Source: a virus. Taken from it: 36,104 nt of DNA. The stretch is from IMG/VR virus record IMGVR_UViG_3300010151_000050, positions 1 to 36,104 of that record; one strand, 5' to 3'. A program made the position numbers and the translations under genes. Positions within the stretch are counted from its first letter, which is position 1. The number at the start of each line of letters is the position of its first letter. Positions 31,934 through 36,104 of the stretch are shown here, one piece after another. A model generated the notes under the pieces. It searched no databases. It was not told where the DNA came from and saw nothing but the letters and a program-made list of their open reading frames with translations.

Positions 31934-32285
31934 CTTCACTAAAATCGTCAAAGCTAGGCATGGGTGGAGGAGCAACAGGTGCTGGTGCAACTGGTGCTGG
32001 TGCTGGTGCTGGTGCTATGGCAGCAGGCTGCTGCTGCTTCACATAGACATCGGCTCCCAGTGAATACCATGTCTGTCCGTTACCGTCTTGCTTGATCCAA
32101 CAAGCAAGTTGTAACTTGGGTTCCTGTCCAAGCTTGCCGAGCTGGATCAGTTGTTGCATTTGCGTTTGAGTGATTTCAACGCTGCCCTTCAAGTCAGGCT
32201 GCGTTTCTTTCTCTTTGTTGTGATTCCACAGACCACCACTGGTTTTTTCGGGATAGCCTTTAGGCTTCTGCTTGTGCTGGTTCAT
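31920..32285 (-). CDS. SSB-like protein with Pro/Ala linker and acidic tip
   Basis: A 121-residue protein from the ATG at 32285, which is chosen because GAGGAG lies seven bases upstream; the longer frame has no ribosome site. Residues ~17-83 (GGLWNHNKEKETQPDLKGSV, PKLQLACWIKQDGNGQTWYS) look like a small beta-barrel of the kind found in phage proteins described as SSB-like. A Pro/Ala linker (APAPAPAPVAPAPVAPP) follows, then an acidic end PSFDDFSEDGTY that recalls the tail of SSB which recruits partners. The gene overlaps ERF by 26 bases. Single-strand DNA binding is an inference; the fold is not proven. Confidence 0.6.
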   Translation of the reverse strand: MNQHKQKPKGYPEKTSGGLWNHNKEKETQPDLKGSVEITQTQMQQLIQLGKLGQEPKLQLACWIKQDGNGQTWYSLGADVYVKQQQPAAIAPAPAPAPVAPAPVAPPPMPSFDDFSEDGTY

Positions 32286-32955
32286 TCTTTGACTCCTCGG
32301 TTTGTAGTTGGTAACCACGCGCTTTCCAAGCTTGAATAACGCGCTCATATTGTTGTTGGTCTTGCTGCATCATGTGATTTAATTCGTCAGCATGGTTAGC
32401 CCAAAATTCTTTTACACCTTGGACAGTCACTTGCAGATTAATAGCGCCGATGATCAGGTCAGCTTCCTGCGTGGGTGTTACTGCTGACTTCTCAACAGGA
32501 ACAGGCTCAGGATTCACAGGCTGTTTTGCTGCTGCCAGTTCTGCATCCAGTGCGACTGGATCAAAAGATGTATCGACCTCAATCCCTGTAGCGTTGTTGC
32601 CATCGTCATCTTCTTCAGGCATACCCCATCCAAGATAAGTCGCCACGCAATAGCGTAGTGCATAGCTGAAGCATCCCCCTGTTGCCTGTGGGTCTCTCTT
32701 AGCTTTATCTACGAGACAAGTGTTGACCTTAACCTCTTCCCCTTCGATCTCCACCCACCATTCAACACCCGCCTGAGTGTCGTTGTTGATGGTCACGAAG
32801 TGACTGTCAACATTAGCGTCTCGCAATGCTTTCTCAGTGTCTTCCCAAGAACGATAGCTACTTTTAAAGTGTGGGTTTTTTGCGTTCTTTTCAGGAACTC
32901 TGATGGCATTACGCAAGGCTCGCCATTTCTGCCTAAACTCTTTTGTCGCTTCCAT
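32260..32955 (-). CDS. erf: ERF-family single-strand annealing protein
   Basis: A 231-residue protein. Its core carries the ERF signature: KNPHFKSSYRSWEDTEKALRDA (residues 27-48), WWVEIEGEEVKV, then QATGGCFSYALRYCVATYLGW (residues 90-110) and EEDDDGN (114-120). ERF proteins anneal complementary single strands and promote recombination and circularisation of phage DNA. The C-terminal ~90 residues are a linker and helix (ADLIIGAINLQVTVQGVKEF) of lower similarity, perhaps for partner binding. The nuclease, SSB-like and NinB-like genes beside it complete a recombination module. The start ATG has GAGGG about nine bases upstream and overlaps the upstream gene by 23 bases. Confidence 0.88.
   Translation of the reverse strand: MEATKEFRQKWRALRNAIRVPEKNAKNPHFKSSYRSWEDTEKALRDANVDSHFVTINNDTQAGVEWWVEIEGEEVKVNTCLVDKAKRDPQATGGCFSYALRYCVATYLGWGMPEEDDDGNNATGIEVDTSFDPVALDAELAAAKQPVNPEPVPVEKSAVTPTQEADLIIGAINLQVTVQGVKEFWANHADELNHMMQQDQQQYERVIQAWKARGYQLQTEESKNEPAQAEA
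32293..32298 (-). promoter_or_regulatory. Ribosome binding site of the SSB-like gene
   Basis: GAGGAG on the minus strand, seven bases before the ATG at 32285, inside the end of the ERF gene. It decides the start of the SSB-like protein at residue 22 of the longest frame. Confidence 0.7.
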
Positions 32956-33193
32956 TGATATGACCCTCTATGATTTTAACAATTTCTTTGGTGTCGAGTT
33001 GATTAAACAACTCATTCGTTAGTGAAAAATGATTTCCTTTTGACAATTTGAAAATCACTTGCCCAGTGTGGAATGCAATTTTGACGTTGCTCTTGCCACG
33101 TAAGCCGCGACAAATTCCGATGGTCTTGCCCATGATCGCTTGGTCAGCACCAAGCGCGTGAATGTCTACCACATTTTCCTCCTCATTAGACAT
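32933..33193 (-). CDS. Small hypothetical protein of the recombination module
   Basis: An 86-residue protein I do not recognise. It contains a Gly/Arg stretch (TIGICRGLRGKSNVKIAFHT), a strand-like QVIFKLSKGNHF, and a C-terminal helix DTKEIVKIIEGHI. The start could be ATG 33193, or GTG 33172, which has a perfect GAGGAGG five bases upstream. The second start would remove only seven residues, so both give a similar protein. The context between a winged helix and the ERF gene suggests a recombination accessory role. Confidence 0.6.
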   Translation of the reverse strand: MSNEEENVVDIHALGADQAIMGKTIGICRGLRGKSNVKIAFHTGQVIFKLSKGNHFSLTNELFNQLDTKEIVKIIEGHINGSDKRV

Positions 33194-33203
33194 TTAAACC
33201 CAT

Positions 33204-33575
33204 TTATAACGGGTAGTAATTGCCGTCTTCTTCTCTGAAATTATTTTTGTACTTCGATGACCTTATAACATTGCCCTTTCTGGGCGTTCCTCTTTTGTCT
33301 CCCTCGACATGAAAGACTAACCCTTGCTTTCGCAACTCGTTAGGTCGAGAAGAAATAGTTCCGCCAGTTGTTCCTGCAAACATTAATTGCAACTCTTTAA
33401 GGGTTAAACCTTCCATCCCAGCCCCTTCAATCGCCTTCAGGACAGCAGCTCTAAGTTTAGAAAGGTCGCCTTCCAAGCTGTGAGCAGCCTCCTTGCTAGT
33501 GTCTGGGTCATCCGCTCTCGCAAGCTTGTGTGGTTCAAACATATCAAAAGTGTGGTTATCGTCATCATCGCTCAT
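33204..33575 (-). CDS. Winged-helix DNA-binding protein
   Basis: A 123-residue protein. The N-terminus is acidic (MSDDDDNHTFDMFEPHK), followed by ADDPDTSKEAAHSLEG, a motif that recurs as 'R.DP.TS..AA' in phage HTH proteins. Then comes a winged-helix pattern: KLRAAVLKAIEGAGMEGLTL, KELQLMFAGTTGGTISSRPN, ELRKQGLVFHVEG and RKGNVIRSSKYKN. The recognition-helix and wing elements are recognisable. It may regulate the module or bind DNA in recombination or replication. There is a GGGAG-type ribosome site upstream. Confidence 0.7.
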   Translation of the reverse strand: MSDDDDNHTFDMFEPHKLARADDPDTSKEAAHSLEGDLSKLRAAVLKAIEGAGMEGLTLKELQLMFAGTTGGTISSRPNELRKQGLVFHVEGDKRGTPRKGNVIRSSKYKNNFREEDGNYYPL

Positions 33576-33588
33576 GTAGTGCCCTCTC

Positions 33589-34464
33589 CTAAGTTAGTTT
33601 AAAATCGGACTCGTACTGAGGACAGAACCGCGCAACAGCGCAATACTTCTCGCAGCGCACCGATTCGCCCTTGCGAAACTCCACCGAGTGCCCTGTCCCT
33701 AGCGTTTCACAATGCCCAAGTGCTTCAAGCTCATCATCATGTAACTTGACTGCTCGCTTCCTGCCTTTTTTCATGACCGCATATTTCGCTGGTCTCGCCC
33801 AACGCTCAGCTTCGCTGCACTTTTGAATCGGATCATCATTCAGATAATCTTGTTCAGCCTGTTGGTGAATCCGCACACGCTCCGCGACAAATTCATCCTG
33901 CTGACTTGTCAGCCATAAGGGAACATCCACTATTGAAATCGGTGATTTCGGATAGTCTGGCTTAAACTCAGCCTCGGATTGTTTCCAATCGCGCAAGACA
34001 GCAACGATCTGAAGTTTGTTCACCTGCAAGTTTTTGCACTTACGAACGAGGTACGCATAAAAGTTAAGCTGCTCTGCCCACGAATCTTTGCCAAAAATAA
34101 TTGACCAAACGCTAGTACACTTATAGTCAAGTATAGTTACCGAGCCATCTTCTTCTGTCTTTTGAATGTCGATAGCCCCACTGATCTTCCAACCGTTTAC
34201 TTCGGTGAAGAGTCGTTCTTCACTGAGATAATTGCCAGAGGCATGAGCCTCAAACATATTATGAACAGAGGTTCCGAGAAGCGACCAGACGCGCTCAGAG
34301 ACATCAATTGTTATGTCTTCCTTGTGCTTTCTAGACAGAATCTTGATCTGTGGGGAATCAATCAGCGTTGTTACTGAGCTGTTGACAGCTCCCGAATTGT
34401 AATCGTCTGAAGACAAAGCTTTAACGACTGGATCAGGCAGATTGTTAAGGTTGGTAAACATCAT
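33589..34464 (-). CDS. RecB/Cas4-like PD-(D/E)XK nuclease
   Basis: A 291-residue protein with the complete RecB-type nuclease signature: His68 in GTSVH, Asp99 in GAIDI, Asp113 and Lys115 in ILDYK, and Gln132 with Tyr136 in EQLNFYAYL. Four cysteines (216 in IQKC, then 271, 275 and 281 in CEKYCAVARFC) have the spacing expected for an iron-sulphur cluster, as in Cas4 and AddB. This family degrades DNA ends and makes single strands. Next to an ERF annealing protein and an SSB-like protein it would act as the exonuclease of an annealing recombination system, in the role of lambda exonuclease. Two ATGs lie in tandem at 34464 and 34461; either may start it. Confidence 0.88.
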   Translation of the reverse strand: MMFTNLNNLPDPVVKALSSDDYNSGAVNSSVTTLIDSPQIKILSRKHKEDITIDVSERVWSLLGTSVHNMFEAHASGNYLSEERLFTEVNGWKISGAIDIQKTEEDGSVTILDYKCTSVWSIIFGKDSWAEQLNFYAYLVRKCKNLQVNKLQIVAVLRDWKQSEAEFKPDYPKSPISIVDVPLWLTSQQDEFVAERVRIHQQAEQDYLNDDPIQKCSEAERWARPAKYAVMKKGRKRAVKLHDDELEALGHCETLGTGHSVEFRKGESVRCEKYCAVARFCPQYESDFKLT

Positions 34465-34814
34465 TCGACTCTATATACTCGGCCAGAAATACCAGTGTCA
34501 TCACGGCTTTCCGTGTGCAAGGCAAACCTGCCAGTGTGTTTTTTGTTGGCTCGACTTACTCTAGCTCGCAGCGCAACATATTCCTTGTCGGTCATGCCTG
34601 TTAGTAAAAAGCTTTGTCCTTGAGCCATTGCAGTGAAAGGCAGATTGCCGAATTTATTGTTGAGATCGCTTCGGTCAGTGAGCTGTTCGGGGATGGGGTG
34701 GTGGTCTTCCAGCATGATGCCGTCTGGCAGCACTGGCTCTTGATTGTTTTCCGCAGCCATTTCCATGCGTCCCTCCTCCTGTTCTCCGATAATGTAGTCG
34801 CCTATGCGTGACAT
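34461..34814 (-). CDS. Hypothetical phage protein, first gene of the leftward module
   Basis: A 117-residue protein from the ATG at 34814, chosen for AGGAGA six bases upstream. The longer frame runs into the opposite RusA gene. The N-terminal half is acidic and likely disordered (IGEQEEGRMEMAAENNQEPV), and the C-terminal half (GNLPFTAMAQGQSFLLTGMT, then YVALRARVSRANKKHTGRFA) is a small domain I recall in other phages as 'F..m..G.SFL.......rvr...sranKk...rF..r', function unknown. It is the promoter-proximal gene of the leftward operon and overlaps the nuclease start by one to four bases. Confidence 0.7.
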   Translation of the reverse strand: MSRIGDYIIGEQEEGRMEMAAENNQEPVLPDGIMLEDHHPIPEQLTDRSDLNNKFGNLPFTAMAQGQSFLLTGMTDKEYVALRARVSRANKKHTGRFALHTESRDDTGISGRVYRVE

Positions 34815-34820
34815 GTAAAG

Positions 34821-34826
34821 TCTCCT
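34821..34826 (-). promoter_or_regulatory. Ribosome binding site of the first leftward gene
   Basis: AGGAGA on the minus strand lies six bases before the ATG at 34814 and decides its start against the longer frame. Confidence 0.7.
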
Positions 34827-34835
34827 GTTGTAATA

Positions 34836-34850
34836 TTGAACGAATTTCAA
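34836..34850. promoter_or_regulatory. Dyad in the divergent intergenic region
   Basis: The 51 bases between the divergent genes contain TTGAA, five bases, TTCAA (34836-34850), an exact inverted repeat. Only weak -35/-10 matches are seen on either strand. It may be an operator for the two divergent transcripts; this is a candidate only. Confidence 0.3.
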
Positions 34851-34865
34851 AGGTGATTGTAACTT

Positions 34866-35243
34866 ATGATTCCAGACAGCGCAACACATCTCATTGTCCA
34901 CGGTGAGCCAGCCAGCAAAGCGAACTCAAGACAGATTGTCATGTTTGGCAAGCGGCCAGCGATTATTAAGAGCAAAAAGGCGCGAGATTATGTTAAAACT
35001 TTTGAGAAACAGGCAACGTCATTGGAGGCTCTTCTCGAAGGTGACCTTGCCGTTCACATCACTATCTACTATGCCTCTCGTCGCCCAGATTTGGATGAGT
35101 CAGTCATCTTAGATTGCATGGAGGGGGTCATATATGTTAACGATCGACAAGTCAAAGAGAAGCACATCTTCCACGGACTCGACAAGGATAATCCGAGAAG
35201 TGAAATATTTGTGTGGTGTCTCGAACCAAAAAAATCTTCTTAA
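34866..35243 (+). CDS. rusA: RusA-family Holliday junction resolvase
   Basis: A 125-residue protein with the RusA pattern: GEPASKANSRQIVMFGKRP (residues 13-31), KARDYVKTFEKQ, then ASRRPDLDESVILDCMEGVI and YVNDRQVKEKHI, and finally DKDNPRSEIFVW. The acidic residues expected for catalysis are Asp75, Asp77 and Asp93, with Lys98 nearby. RusA cleaves four-way junctions symmetrically; in phages it resolves recombination and replication intermediates before packaging. It is the first gene of the rightward arm and diverges from the leftward module. The gene lies beside the primase-helicase and completes the recombination set. Confidence 0.9.
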   Translation: MIPDSATHLIVHGEPASKANSRQIVMFGKRPAIIKSKKARDYVKTFEKQATSLEALLEGDLAVHITIYYASRRPDLDESVILDCMEGVIYVNDRQVKEKHIFHGLDKDNPRSEIFVWCLEPKKSS

Positions 35244-35463
35244 ATCCATTGTTCGGTTGGCTCTTTGCGATCTGTGCGCGAGCAAAACCAAGTTGCGCGA
35301 TGACGCGATGCGGTATATCTTGTCGAATGAATTTCGTGATGATTGCGCGGCCATAAATTTAGATCACCAGTCGATTCTTGAGGATGTCATGGCAACAATT
35401 TCGTTAAAGCGCAACCAGCAACGAGCGATACTAAAAGAACTAATTAAAAAATTAGGGGTCTAA
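35200..35463 (+). CDS. Small phage protein (start uncertain)
   Basis: The frame ends at 35463. An ATG start at 35134 would sit deep inside RusA, so the GTG at 35200, with an AAGGA about 11 bases upstream, is a better guess, giving 87 residues. The coding part is LLKSIVRLALCDLCASKTKL, then MRYILSNEFRDDCAAINLDH and a basic helical end QQRAILKELIKKLGV. The phrase 'D...yi.S.eF...C...lD' is one I recall in phage proteins of unknown function near replication genes. A CDLC pair with one more Cys might bind metal. Confidence 0.5.
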   Translation: MKYLCGVSNQKNLLKSIVRLALCDLCASKTKLRDDAMRYILSNEFRDDCAAINLDHQSILEDVMATISLKRNQQRAILKELIKKLGV

Positions 35464-35470
35464 AAATCAA

Positions 35471-35487
35471 AAGGGTCAAAATCTATG
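35471..35487 (+). promoter_or_regulatory. Leader shared with the 31095 gene
   Basis: AAGGGTCAAAATCTATG covers the ribosome region and start of the primase-helicase gene. The minus-strand leader at 31109-31093 is AAGGGTCAAAAACTATG, identical except for one base. Two unrelated genes on opposite strands thus share a 17-base initiation region, suggesting a common translational control site or a favoured ribosome site. Confidence 0.45.
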
Positions 35488-36104
35488 AATCTCAAAGAAG
35501 CGTTATCAACTGTCGTTGATGACTGTCGCATTGCGTGTCCAGCTTGCAGTGAATCGCGCAAGAAAAAACACGAAAAAACCTTAGCTGTAACAATTAATCC
35601 TGACGGAACCAAACTCTATTTTTGTCATCACTGTGGCGAAAATGGGAGCTTGTTTCGTCCTAAAAATAATTATGTGAAGGAGCCAAAAGTGACGCGAATT
35701 GAACCTCGCGCTACTGTTGACCAGTCATCAATAAGAAACTTTTTTAACGCACGGGGAATTCTTTGGTCGCAAAGTATTGATTTGCCAGTAATTTCTGGCA
35801 AGAGATATTTTAACGGACATGGTGAGCTTGATGCGATTGGTTTCGTTTACGGTGATCGGTCGCAGCCCAGCGCTATTAAGTGGCGAGCAATTAACGAAAA
35901 AGCATTTACTCAGGAAGGAGCTGCCAGAGAATTTTATGGTATTGAATTTATTCCTGACGATGCGAAAGAACTAATTATAGTAGAAGGCGAGTGTGATGCT
36001 CTGGCCTTGGCGAGTGCTGGCATTGCCGCAGTGAGCTGTCCTAACGGTGCGCCACAGATGGTGAGCGATAGGGCATTCTCCCCAGAAGATGACAATAAGT
36101 TTTC
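35485..36104 (+). CDS. T7 gp4-like primase-helicase (N-terminal part, cut by window end)
   Basis: The first 206 residues. A zinc-binding primase domain is formed by Cys18-x2-Cys21 and Cys47-x2-Cys50 (CPAC and CHHC). A linker follows, then a TOPRIM domain whose motif IIVEGECDALALASAG has catalytic Glu167 and Asp171. This is the order found in T7 gene 4 protein, where a RecA-like helicase follows; that part would lie beyond the window. The protein primes lagging-strand synthesis and unwinds DNA at the fork. The leader is AAGGGTCAAAATCTATG. The frame is open at the window end, so the gene is partial. Confidence 0.88.
   Translation, partial: MNLKEALSTVVDDCRIACPACSESRKKKHEKTLAVTINPDGTKLYFCHHCGENGSLFRPKNNYVKEPKVTRIEPRATVDQSSIRNFFNARGILWSQSIDLPVISGKRYFNGHGELDAIGFVYGDRSQPSAIKWRAINEKAFTQEGAAREFYGIEFIPDDAKELIIVEGECDALALASAGIAAVSCPNGAPQMVSDRAFSPEDDNKF

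Noticed and set aside
35134-35199. ATG start at 35134 for the small gene after RusA
   Set aside because: It lies inside the conserved C-terminus of RusA and adds a Ser/Thr-rich stretch of antisense-like quality; a later GTG gives a more compact arrangement.
1-36104. Host-derived island or prophage boundary
   Set aside because: All recognisable genes are phage-type, gene packing is continuous, and I see no integrase, attachment repeat or bacterial flank.

Overview
The window is part of a tailed double-stranded DNA phage genome. A short-tailed (podovirus-like) phage of a Gram-negative, probably marine bacterium fits best. Support for this is a P22 gp10-like tail hub protein, a run of large proteins of the internal-virion/ejection type ending in a 2695-residue polyvalent protein, a lysis cassette with a lipoprotein suited to an outer membrane, and a T7 gp4-like primase-helicase. 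I see no integrase, repressor, tRNA, transposon or CRISPR array. Terminase, portal, capsid and DNA polymerase are not in the window. Host and lineage are inferences from gene content.

Layout: (1) 2-5252, rightward: small virion proteins, a beta-repeat protein, a tail fibre, a LamG-type adhesin and a tail-assembly-chaperone-like protein, i.e. the host-recognition end of the late operon. (2) 5283-9022, rightward: two translationally coupled large proteins with Sec signal peptides, one almost entirely Asn/Thr repeats, the other a NIDO-like, Cys-repeat, Asp-rich, Glu-rich chain. (3) 9012-11823, rightward: a lysis cassette: signal-anchored coiled coil, class 3 lipase, small lipoprotein, holin, GH24 endolysin and staphylococcal-type nuclease. 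(4) 11813-29911, rightward: tail hub, small virion proteins, then the internal/ejection proteins and the giant polyvalent protein, which has a metalloprotease motif, an ADP-ribosyltransferase-like domain, an acetyltransferase-like domain and an LPD38-like C-terminus. A well-formed small gene lies out of frame inside the giant gene. (5) 34814-29966, leftward: a compact recombination module: RecB/Cas4-like nuclease, winged helix protein, ERF annealing protein, SSB-like protein, YbcO HNH protein, NinB-like protein and hypothetical proteins, with a near-consensus sigma70 promoter inside it. (6) 34866-36104, rightward: RusA resolvase, a small protein and the start of the primase-helicase.

The genes are packed with 1-26 base overlaps or short gaps, and most late genes look translationally coupled. 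The late half should build the tail and the ejected proteome and lyse the cell. The leftward module and right arm should replicate and recombine DNA. Points most worth a second look are the overprinted gene at 26010-26237, the lipase placed between a possible two-component spanin pair, the exported repeat-protein pair at 5283-9022, and a histidine at the usual catalytic threonine position of the endolysin.
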